64,000 nucleotides of DNA from Streptomyces pilosus. Lineage in GTDB: Bacteria > Actinomycetota > Actinomycetes > Streptomycetales > Streptomycetaceae. Positions 17,859 through 25,383 of this stretch are shown here, piece by piece. The stretch spans positions 287,877 through 351,876 of the forward strand of contig NZ_BMTU01000007.1 of the NCBI RefSeq assembly GCF_014649835.1, in the 5' to 3' direction. The notes below the pieces were generated by a model. The model worked only from the letters and a program-made list of their open reading frames with translations. It did no database searches and had not been told where the DNA came from. Each line of letters begins with the position of its first letter. Position 1 is the first letter of the stretch. The position numbers and the translations under genes were made by a program.

Positions 17859-18920
17859 CTAGCGCAGCCGGGGCTGGATCGTGTCGATGAATATGGACTG
17901 CTTCTGCTCCGCCGTCAGGTGGCAGGCAGCGGCCCGGCCCTCGCCGAGCGACGGACGCTCGGTGCTGCACCGGTCCCCCGGCACCTCGCCGGTGAAGGCG
18001 CAGCGCGGGTGGAAGGGGCAGCCGGAGGGCGGGTTCAGCAGGCTGGGCGGGGACCCGGGGATCGGGTTGAGGGCCTGCGAGACGTCGGCGCCGAGACGCG
18101 GCATCGAGCTGAGCAGACCCCAGGTGTAGGGGTGCTTCGGCTGGCGCAGCACCTCACGGACGCTGCCGCGCTCCACGGCCCGGCCCGAGTACATCACCAG
18201 CAGGTCGTCGGCCATGTCGGAGATGACGCCGAGGTCGTGGGTGATGAAGATGATGCCGGTGCCGAACTCCTGCTGGAGGTCCTTCAGCAGGTCGAGGATC
18301 TGCGCCTGCACCGTCACGTCCAGGGCCGTGGTCGGCTCGTCCGCGATCAGCAGGTCGGGGTCGCAGACCAGCGCCATGGCGATCATGGCGCGCTGGCGCA
18401 TACCGCCGGAGAACTGGTGCGGGTAGTCGTCCACCCGGGACTCGGGCTGCGGGATGCCGACCTTGGTCAGCATCTCGATCGCCCGCGCCCGCGCCTCCTT
18501 CTTGGAGGCGCCGGTGTGCTTCATGTACGGCTCGGCGATCTGCCGGCCCACCGTGTAGTACGGCGAGAGCGCCGTCAGCGGGTCCTGGAAGATCATCGCG
18601 ACCTTGTTGCCGCGGAGCTTCTCCAGCTCCTTCTCGGGGGCGGTGACCAGGTCCCGTCCCTCGAGGAGGATCTCACCCTCGACGGTGGTGCTCTTGGGGT
18701 TGTGCAGACCGAGGACGGTCAGGTTGGTCACGGACTTGCCGGAGCCCGACTCGCCGACGATGCCGAGGGTCTTGCCGCGCTCGACGTCGAAGGACAGCCC
18801 GTCGACCGCCTTGACGATGCCGTCCTCGGTGGAGAACCGCACCCGCAGGTCGCGGACCGAGAGGAAGGAGTCCGGCCCGGTCGGGGCCTTCTCGCCTTCG
18901 GTCTTGGTCAGTGTGGTCAC
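17859..18920 (-). CDS. bldKD: BldK ATP-binding subunit (OppD type), probable BldKD
   Basis: 353 aa. Walker A GESGSGKS (56-63), signature FSGGMRQRAMIAMALV, Walker B LLIADEPTTALD, H-loop IIFITHDLGV and the terminal CPFHPRCAF...DRC segment. It works with BldKE to drive the BldKA/BldKC channel. Gaps of 15 and 10 nt to its neighbours fit a single mRNA. Confidence 0.88.
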   Translation of the reverse strand: MTTLTKTEGEKAPTGPDSFLSVRDLRVRFSTEDGIVKAVDGLSFDVERGKTLGIVGESGSGKSVTNLTVLGLHNPKSTTVEGEILLEGRDLVTAPEKELEKLRGNKVAMIFQDPLTALSPYYTVGRQIAEPYMKHTGASKKEARARAIEMLTKVGIPQPESRVDDYPHQFSGGMRQRAMIAMALVCDPDLLIADEPTTALDVTVQAQILDLLKDLQQEFGTGIIFITHDLGVISDMADDLLVMYSGRAVERGSVREVLRQPKHPYTWGLLSSMPRLGADVSQALNPIPGSPPSLLNPPSGCPFHPRCAFTGEVPGDRCSTERPSLGEGRAAACHLTAEQKQSIFIDTIQPRLR

Positions 18921-18930
18921 GGTGATTCTC

Positions 18931-19908
18931 CTAGCTGAGCCGCACGCGCGGGTCGATGTACGCGTAGACGAGGTCCACGAGGATGTTCAGGAGCAGGATG
19001 AAGAACGCCCCGAACAGCATGACGCCCATGGTCACCGGCAGGTCCTTCGTCAGCGACGAATCCACCGCGAGACGGCCGATACCGGCCAGGTCGAACGTGA
19101 ACTCCGTGACCACCGCGCCGGACAGCAGCGCGCTGAGGTCGATACCCAGGATAGTGACGATCGGGATGAGCGAACCGCGCCAGGCGTAGCGGAAGAAGAC
19201 GTAGCTCTGCTTCATGCCCTTGGCGCGGGCGGTGCGGACGTGCTCCTCCTGGAGCTGCTCGATCATGGTCGAGCGCGACATACGGGTGTACTGGGCGGTG
19301 AAGATGGTCGCCATCACCACCCACGGGATCAGCATGCCGGCGGCCCAGGTGAGCGGGTTCTCCGTGAAGGGGTGGTACTTGGGGTTGTCCAGCCAGCCCG
19401 TCTGGTAGACGACGATGCCGAGGACGATCGGGCCGAGGAAGTAGATCTGGAACGAGCTCAGCACGATGGACGCGCCGCTGACCGCCCTGTCGGCCACCGT
19501 GCCGCGCTTCCACGCGGCCAGCAGGCCGGCGCCGAGGCCCACGATGAGGAAGATCACCAGACCGCCGACCGTCAGCGACAGCGTCAGCGGGAAGCGGTCC
19601 AGGATCGAGTCCCAGACGAACTCACCGGTGCTGAACGACTGCCCCAGGCAGGGTGCGGCACAGTGACCGGTCGCGAAGTCCCGCCCTGCGACGATGCCCG
19701 TCATGAACTCCCAGAACTGGGTGGTGATGGGCTTGTCCAGCCCGAGGTTCTCGCGGATCACGGCGAGGTTCTCGGGCGAGCAGTTCTTGCCGCAGGACAG
19801 CGCAGCGAAGTCCTGAGGAACCGTATAGAACAGGAAGAACGTGAAGGCGCCGATCAGGAACATGATGACGACGGCGCCGATCAGCCTGCGGATGAGGAAC
19901 TGAAGCAT
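18931..19908 (-). CDS. bldKC: BldK permease (OppB type), probable BldKC
   Basis: 325 aa with six helices, starting LQFLIRRLIGAVVIMFLIGAFTFFLF. After helix 1 there is a Cys-containing insert (LSCGKNCSPENLAVIRENLGL) and a second Cys pair (GHCAAPCLGQSF), which could form disulphides outside the membrane. The EAA loop is RTARAKGMKQSYVFFRYAWRG. It is preceded by a hairpin in the 104-nt gap after bldKB. Confidence 0.88.
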   Translation of the reverse strand: MLQFLIRRLIGAVVIMFLIGAFTFFLFYTVPQDFAALSCGKNCSPENLAVIRENLGLDKPITTQFWEFMTGIVAGRDFATGHCAAPCLGQSFSTGEFVWDSILDRFPLTLSLTVGGLVIFLIVGLGAGLLAAWKRGTVADRAVSGASIVLSSFQIYFLGPIVLGIVVYQTGWLDNPKYHPFTENPLTWAAGMLIPWVVMATIFTAQYTRMSRSTMIEQLQEEHVRTARAKGMKQSYVFFRYAWRGSLIPIVTILGIDLSALLSGAVVTEFTFDLAGIGRLAVDSSLTKDLPVTMGVMLFGAFFILLLNILVDLVYAYIDPRVRLS

Positions 19909-19957
19909 GGCGGGTGGATGCTCTCTTCGAAACGCGGCGGCAGGGAGGGGGTACCGT

Positions 19958-19995
19958 CCGCGGGGGTGCGCTCCGCCTGGCGCACACCCCCGCGG
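19958..19995 (-). promoter_or_regulatory. Hairpin in the bldKB-bldKC gap
   Basis: CCGCGGGGGTGCGC (19958-19971) faces GCGCACACCCCCGCGG (19980-19995), a 14-bp stem with a 2-nt bulge and 8-nt loop. It begins 17 nt after the bldKB stop. Hairpins at this position in ABC-transporter operons often act as partial terminators or 3'-end stabilisers, giving more binding protein than permease. That role is inferred here. Confidence 0.6.
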
Positions 19996-20012
19996 TCAGC
20001 CGAGCTGACGGG

Positions 20013-21815
20013 TTACGGCTGCTTCAGGTACAGGTCGTTGATGTCGATGTAGCTCGACTCCGTGCTGTACTTGGCGCCACCGATGTTCGAACCGTAGAGC
20101 TGGATCTGCTTCGAGTAGTAGACCGGAGCAGCCGGGTTGATCTCCTCCACCAGACGGTGGTGAGCCTGCTCCCACGTCTTGGCGGCCTCCTCCGGCTCCT
20201 GCACCAGGGCCTTCTGGATCAGCTCGTTCACCTGCGGGTCGTTGACGTGCGAGTAGTTGGACGCGCCGTCGGCGACCAGCTCACCGTCGTAGACCGGGGT
20301 GATGACCGTGGACGGGGAGGACCAGTCCTGGCCCCAGCCGGTCATGTAGATGTCGTACGGGTTGTTCAGCTTGCCGACCTGCTCGTAGAAGCTGGCCCGG
20401 TCGATCTCCTTGGCCTGGACGTCGAAGCCGATCTTCTCGAGCGCGTCCTTGATGATGACCTGCTGCGCCTGGCCACGCGGGGTGTTGGAGTAGGCGTAGG
20501 ACAGCTTGGTGCCCTCCTTGAAGCCCGCCTCCTTCAGCAGCGCCTTGGCCTTCTCCGGGTCGCCGTTGGGCTTCTTCAGCTTGCCGAACGGGTCGTACTC
20601 GGGGTCGTAGTTCGGCAGGGTCGGGGCGAGCAGACCGCCGGCGACCTCGCCGCCGTAGCGGCCACCGTCCGCCTGGACCATGGACTGGTTCGGGATGGCG
20701 TAGGTGATCGCGTCGCGGATCTTCTTGTCCTTGACGCGGTCGAGGTTGAAGGTGAGCTGCCACACGTAGGGCTGGTAGCCCTGGACGGTGCGCTTCTTGG
20801 CGTTGGCGTCACCGATGACCGTGGACATCTGCGCCGGGTCCACCGAGTCGGTGAACTGGATGGCGTTCTTCGCCTCGCCCTGGTCGGCGATCAGACGCTT
20901 GGTCTGGCTGGCCTGGTCGATGGTGGAGCTGAAGTTGTAGCCGTCCACGTACTGGTGACGCACGGCGTCCGTCTTGGCGTCCCACTGGTCGTTCTTGACC
21001 AGCTTCATCGACTTGCCCGGCTTGTACTCGGCGATCTTGTAGGGGCCGAGCGCCTTCGGGGCGTCGTCGTACTTCTCCTTGGTGTCGGCCTTCGCCGGCA
21101 CGATGGAGTAGCCGGCCATGGCGAGGGCCTGCGGGAGGTCCGGGCGCGGCTTGTCGAACTTGAAGACGACCGTCTTGTCGTCCGGGGTCTCCAGGACGGT
21201 GTCCGGCAGGTGCTTGCCCTTGTAGGGGCCGTCCGGCAGGGCCTTGCGGTAGTCGTTGCCCGAGAGCCAGGACTGGACGAACGTCGGGCCGTCGAAGATG
21301 ACCTTCGAGTACAGGCGCTCGATGGTGTGGCGGACGTCGGCGGACGTGATGGCGTTGCCGTCCTGGTCCTTGATGCCGTCCTTGAGCTTGTACGTCCAGA
21401 CCTTGCCGCCCTCGGAGGACTGGCCGGAGTCGGTGGCGATGTCACCGACGACGGTCAGGTTGCCCTTCTCGTCCTCCTGGTAGTTCGTCAGACCGCGGTG
21501 GATCAGGTTGGAGAACTGACCCGCGTCGGAGACGTAGATCTGACCCGGGTCCATGTGGGTCAGGTCCGACTGCATGTAGACGTTGATGAAACCGCCGGAC
21601 TTGGCGCCGGTGATCTCCTCGGCCGGACCGTTGGAGGCGGCGGCGTCACCGTAGGCGACAGGATCCTGCTGCTCGGCGGCGTCCTTCTGGTTCTTCGAGT
21701 CGTCCTTGCCCTTGCTGCCGCCACCGTTGTCGCTGGAGCAGCCGGTCAGCGCCAGCGAGCCGGCCACGATGGCGACGGCGATGGCACGCGCGGTACGCGT
21801 TCTGATGGGCTTCAT
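20013..21815 (-). CDS. bldKB: BldK oligopeptide-binding lipoprotein, probable BldKB
   Basis: 600 aa. The signal peptide MKPIRTRTARAIAVAIVAGS ends in lipobox LTGC with lipid cysteine C26, followed by a Gly/Ser/Lys-rich linker. The SBP_bac_5 fold continues to the C-terminus. The ATG at 21813-21815 gives a compact signal peptide and has AGGTAGGTG about 10 nt upstream; in-frame ATGs further up add no plausible signal. In S. coelicolor BldKB binds the extracellular morphogenetic peptide, and bldK mutants fail to raise aerial hyphae. The gene is followed by a hairpin that may raise its mRNA level over the permease genes. Confidence 0.88.
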   Translation of the reverse strand: MKPIRTRTARAIAVAIVAGSLALTGCSSDNGGGSKGKDDSKNQKDAAEQQDPVAYGDAAASNGPAEEITGAKSGGFINVYMQSDLTHMDPGQIYVSDAGQFSNLIHRGLTNYQEDEKGNLTVVGDIATDSGQSSEGGKVWTYKLKDGIKDQDGNAITSADVRHTIERLYSKVIFDGPTFVQSWLSGNDYRKALPDGPYKGKHLPDTVLETPDDKTVVFKFDKPRPDLPQALAMAGYSIVPAKADTKEKYDDAPKALGPYKIAEYKPGKSMKLVKNDQWDAKTDAVRHQYVDGYNFSSTIDQASQTKRLIADQGEAKNAIQFTDSVDPAQMSTVIGDANAKKRTVQGYQPYVWQLTFNLDRVKDKKIRDAITYAIPNQSMVQADGGRYGGEVAGGLLAPTLPNYDPEYDPFGKLKKPNGDPEKAKALLKEAGFKEGTKLSYAYSNTPRGQAQQVIIKDALEKIGFDVQAKEIDRASFYEQVGKLNNPYDIYMTGWGQDWSSPSTVITPVYDGELVADGASNYSHVNDPQVNELIQKALVQEPEEAAKTWEQAHHRLVEEINPAAPVYYSKQIQLYGSNIGGAKYSTESSYIDINDLYLKQP

Positions 21816-21915
21816 GATGCCGATGCACCTACCTGTCATTAGTTGTCCACGAGTGCTGCCTAGCGGTCCGGTAGCCCGGCACGGGGGCGGCAGCTCCCCC
21901 ACCACCAATGGACGA

Positions 21916-22962
21916 TTACCGTCCGGTCTTGGGGTCGAATGCGTCCCGGACGGAGTCTCCGAGAAGGTTGAAGGAGAGAACGAACACCACCAGCGCCACG
22001 CCCGGGAAGAACATGAACATCGGGTCCTGCTCGTACACGTCGGCGCCGATGGCGAACATCCGGCCCCAGTCCGGGGTCGGCTCGACGAAGCCGACGCCGA
22101 TGTACGAGAGGAAGGCGATGGAGAGGATCGTTCCCGGGAGGATGTAGGTGGCCTGCACCAGGATCGGGGTGACGATGTTCGGCAGGATCTCCTTGCGCAC
22201 GATGCGCCACGGAGAAGCGCCGGACACCTTGGCGGCCTCCACGAACTCCCGCTCGGCGAGCGAGAGTACGGAGCTGCGCACGAGGCGCGCCAGGCCCATC
22301 CAGCCGAGGAACCACATCACCAGGGTGATCGCGACGGCCCGCAGGAAGGTGGGGGTTTCGTCCTGCGGGTCGACGAACATCGCGACCACGACGGGCATGA
22401 AGGCGATGAAGAACAGCTGCTGCGGGAAGGCCAGGAAGAAGTCCGTGACCCGGCCGAGCCAGTAGTCCACCCGGCCGCCGAAGTAGCCCATCACCATGCC
22501 GATGACCACGCCGGTGATCACGCACAGCGTCGTGACGACCACGGCCATGTACAGCGAGGTCCGCATGCCGTACAGCAGCATCGTGAACACGTCACGGCCC
22601 AGCTTCGGCTCCACACCGAACCAGAACTCGCCCGACATGCCGCCGAAGGATCCGGTCGGCATGGCGAAGTCGTCCAGGAGGAACGGGTAGTCCGGCTCCT
22701 GGGCGTACAGCGTGTAGGGGTTCTTGCCGTACAGCTTCGCGATGAGCGGAGCCGCGGCGGAGACGACGAAGAAGAAAATCACTACGCACGCGGAGACGAC
22801 CCCGGTACGGTCGCGCTTGAAGCGCTGCCACATCAACTGGCCGGGGGAACGACCCTCGGGCTGCTTCTCGCCCTTCACGACCGCGTTTTCCGTGGTCGCT
22901 GCGAGCTCAGGGTCCAAGACAGCCGCGGACCCGGAGTCCTCGGCCTTGATTGGACTGGTCAT
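21916..22962 (-). CDS. bldKA: BldK permease (OppC type), probable BldKA
   Basis: 348 aa, the first gene of the bldK operon. A cytoplasmic N-terminus of ~50 residues precedes helix 1 (VVSACVVIFFFVVSAAAPLIA). A long exofacial loop follows with EPKLGRDVFTMLLYGMRTS, then five helices and the EAA loop EAAKVSGASPWRIVRKEILPN. A permease before the binding protein is atypical for opp/dpp operons but is the bldK order. A 442-bp intergenic region upstream separates it from divergent typA. Confidence 0.88.
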   Translation of the reverse strand: MTSPIKAEDSGSAAVLDPELAATTENAVVKGEKQPEGRSPGQLMWQRFKRDRTGVVSACVVIFFFVVSAAAPLIAKLYGKNPYTLYAQEPDYPFLLDDFAMPTGSFGGMSGEFWFGVEPKLGRDVFTMLLYGMRTSLYMAVVVTTLCVITGVVIGMVMGYFGGRVDYWLGRVTDFFLAFPQQLFFIAFMPVVVAMFVDPQDETPTFLRAVAITLVMWFLGWMGLARLVRSSVLSLAEREFVEAAKVSGASPWRIVRKEILPNIVTPILVQATYILPGTILSIAFLSYIGVGFVEPTPDWGRMFAIGADVYEQDPMFMFFPGVALVVFVLSFNLLGDSVRDAFDPKTGR

Positions 22963-23404
22963 CGTGTTCGTCCCCCGGGGGGTTGGAGAGTTGAGCGCAG
23001 CACAGATACCGGCAGGTTCTGTGGTTTGGGGGAACTTTCGCCAAGACGGTCAACGCGCGTCAAGGGCGGAAGACATAGGGATCTCCCTACCGTCCATATT
23101 TTGAGCAAAAATTGCAAAGATTGACACCTTCGCGCGCTTGACATGAAGAATCAGAAAACGGCATTTCGGACAAACAGGTGCACCATTTTGTTTACTTGTC
23201 CGAAACGTGTTTCTGTGCACTCCGATATCCGAACGGGTCTTCCCGGTTCCCGGAAGCAACAGGCTGCGCACCCGCTCGCGACGGCGGACCCCGCGACGGG
23301 CCCGTACCATGGGGTGAGGCCGAGGCATGTTCAGCCCGGCAGGGCCCGCACACCACAGACGCTCGTGCGGGGCATTCCTCAGCACTCCCGGGAGTACGCC
23401 TTTT
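22963..23404. other. 442-bp divergent region between bldK and typA
   Basis: No gene seen. The central part (about 23090-23220) is markedly more A/T-rich than its surroundings and should hold promoters for both sides. TTGACA hexamers occur on the plus strand at 23121 and 23138, but neither has a good -10 at 17-18 bp, so no promoter is assigned. A small inverted repeat (TAGGGA/TCCCTA, 23076-23089) and a larger one (23164-23205) are listed or noted separately. Both genes would have leaders of roughly 100-200 nt. Confidence 0.6.
23164..23205. promoter_or_regulatory. 10-bp perfect inverted repeat between bldK and typA
   Basis: TTTCGGACAA (23164-23173) and TTGTCCGAAA (23196-23205) are exact inverted copies 22 bp apart, with the 8-bp palindrome GGTGCACC (23177-23184) between them. 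The site is almost equidistant from both start codons (about 200 bp). It could be an operator for a dimeric regulator acting on one or both operons, or an RNA hairpin in a leader. Confidence 0.55.
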
Positions 23405-25312
23405 ATGGCCACGCGCCACGACATCCGCAACGTCGCCATCGTCGCCCACGTCGACCACGGCAAGACCACCATCGTCGACGGCATGCTCAAGCAGGCCGGC
23501 GCCTTCGCCGCCCACCAGCTCGACTCTGTCGACGACCGCATGATGGACTCGAACGACCTGGAGCGTGAGAAGGGCATCACGATCCTCGCCAAGAACACGG
23601 CGGTGAAGTACCACCCCAAGGACGGCGGGGAGCCCATCACGATCAACATCATCGACACCCCCGGCCACGCCGACTTCGGTGGCGAGGTCGAGCGCGGCCT
23701 GTCGATGGTCGACGGTGTGGTGCTGCTGGTGGACGCCTCCGAGGGCCCGCTGCCGCAGACCCGCTTCGTGCTGCGCAAGGCGCTCCAGCAGCGGCTGCCG
23801 ATCATCCTGTGCATCAACAAGACGGACCGTCCGGACGCCCGCATCGACGAGGTCGTCAACGAGACCTACGACCTCTTCCTCGACCTGGACGCCGACGAGG
23901 AGCAGATCGAGTTCCCGATCGTCTACGCCTGCGGCCGCGACGGCGTCGCCTCGCTGACCAAGCCGGAGGACGGCACGGTCCCGGCCGACTCCACCAGCCT
24001 GGAGCCGTTCTTCTCGACGATCCTGGACTACATCCCGGCTCCCACCTACGACGAGGCCGCCCCGCTCCAGGCCCACGTCACCAACCTCGACGCCGACAAC
24101 TTCCTCGGCCGCATCGCCCTGCTCCGCGTCCACCAGGGCGAGCTGAAGAAGGGGCAGACGGTCGCCTGGATGAAGCGTGACGGGTCCGTCGCCAACGTGC
24201 GCATCTCCGAGCTGATGATGACCGAGGCGCTCACCCGCAAGCCCGCGGAGAAGGCCGCCCCCGGTGACATCTGCGCCGTCGCCGGCATCCCCGACATCAT
24301 GATCGGCGAGACCCTGGCCGACCCGGAGAACCCCGTCCCGCTGCCGCTGATCACGGTGGACGAGCCGGCGATCTCCATGACCATCGGCACCAACACCTCC
24401 CCGCTGGTCGGCCGCGGCGGCACCGGCAAGGGCGCCGACAACAAGGCGGCCGTCAAGGACCGCAAGGTCACCGCCCGCCAGGTCAAGGACCGCCTGGACC
24501 GCGAGCTGATCGGCAACGTCTCGCTCCGCGTCCTGGACACCGACCGTCCCGACGCCTGGGAGGTGCAGGGCCGCGGCGAGCTGGCGCTGGCCATCCTGGT
24601 CGAGCAGATGCGCCGCGAGGGCTTCGAGCTGACCATCGGCAAGCCGCAGGTGGTCACCAAGGAGGTCGACGGCAAGGTCTACGAGCCGGTCGAGCGCATG
24701 ACCATCGACGTCCCCGAGGAGCACATGGGCGCGGTCACGCAGCTCATGGGCGTCCGCAAGGGCCGGATGGACAACATGTCCAACCACGGCTCCGGCTGGG
24801 TCCGCATGGAGTTCGTGGTGCCCTCCCGCGGTCTGATCGGCTTCCGCACCGAGTTCCTGACCCAGACCCGCGGCACGGGCATCGGCCACTCCATCCACGA
24901 GGGCCACGAGCCCTGGTTCGGCACGCTGACCACCCGCAACAACGGCTCCCTGGTCGCCGACCGCTCCGGCGCGGTCACCGCGTTCGCGATGACCAACCTC
25001 CAGGAGCGCGGCGTGCTGTTCACCGAGCCCGGCACCGAGGTGTACGAGGGCATGATCGTCGGTGAGAACTCGCGCTCCGACGACATGGACGTCAACATCA
25101 CCAAGGAGAAGAAGCTCACCAACATGCGGTCGTCCACGGCCGACGTGGCCGAGTCGATCGTCCCGCCGCGCAAGCTGTCGCTGGAGCAGTCCCTGGAGTT
25201 CTGCCGCGACGACGAGTGCGTGGAGGTCACCCCGGAGGCCATCCGCATCCGCAAGGTGAACCTGGACGCCCGCGAGCGCGCCCGCGCCGCGAGCCGCGCC
25301 AAGCACGGCTGA
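23405..25312 (+). CDS. typA: GTP-binding ribosome-associated protein TypA/BipA
   Basis: 635 aa, the usual length. The translational-GTPase domain shows G1 AHVDHGKTT (14-22), G3 DTPGHADFGGEV and G4 NKTDR. EF-G-like domains follow, including GRGELALAILVEQMRREGFEL, and the BipA-specific C-terminal part (GSWVRMEFVVPSRGLIGFRTEF-like) is present. BipA binds the 70S ribosome and helps 50S assembly and stress adaptation. The ATG at 23405 begins the conserved MATRHDIRN; an in-frame ATG at 23327 would add 26 residues without support. It ends in a strong bidirectional terminator. Confidence 0.96.
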   Translation: MATRHDIRNVAIVAHVDHGKTTIVDGMLKQAGAFAAHQLDSVDDRMMDSNDLEREKGITILAKNTAVKYHPKDGGEPITINIIDTPGHADFGGEVERGLSMVDGVVLLVDASEGPLPQTRFVLRKALQQRLPIILCINKTDRPDARIDEVVNETYDLFLDLDADEEQIEFPIVYACGRDGVASLTKPEDGTVPADSTSLEPFFSTILDYIPAPTYDEAAPLQAHVTNLDADNFLGRIALLRVHQGELKKGQTVAWMKRDGSVANVRISELMMTEALTRKPAEKAAPGDICAVAGIPDIMIGETLADPENPVPLPLITVDEPAISMTIGTNTSPLVGRGGTGKGADNKAAVKDRKVTARQVKDRLDRELIGNVSLRVLDTDRPDAWEVQGRGELALAILVEQMRREGFELTIGKPQVVTKEVDGKVYEPVERMTIDVPEEHMGAVTQLMGVRKGRMDNMSNHGSGWVRMEFVVPSRGLIGFRTEFLTQTRGTGIGHSIHEGHEPWFGTLTTRNNGSLVADRSGAVTAFAMTNLQERGVLFTEPGTEVYEGMIVGENSRSDDMDVNITKEKKLTNMRSSTADVAESIVPPRKLSLEQSLEFCRDDECVEVTPEAIRIRKVNLDARERARAASRAKHG

Positions 25313-25331
25313 CCCCGGCACGCACGGACAC

Positions 25332-25367
25332 GGAAGCGGCCCACCCCGAGCGGGGTGGGCCGCTTCC
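25332..25367. terminator. Bidirectional terminator between typA and the lipoprotein gene
   Basis: A perfect 16-bp stem (25332-25347 with 25352-25367) and a 4-nt loop GAGC. It lies 19 nt after the typA stop and 16 nt after the convergent lipoprotein stop, so it can end both transcripts. Confidence 0.88.
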
Positions 25368-25383
25368 TCATGTACCCGGTGCG

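Noticed and set aside
23121..23166. Consensus sigma-70 promoters for typA from two TTGACA hexamers
   Set aside because: Neither has an acceptable TANNNT at 16-19 bp downstream.
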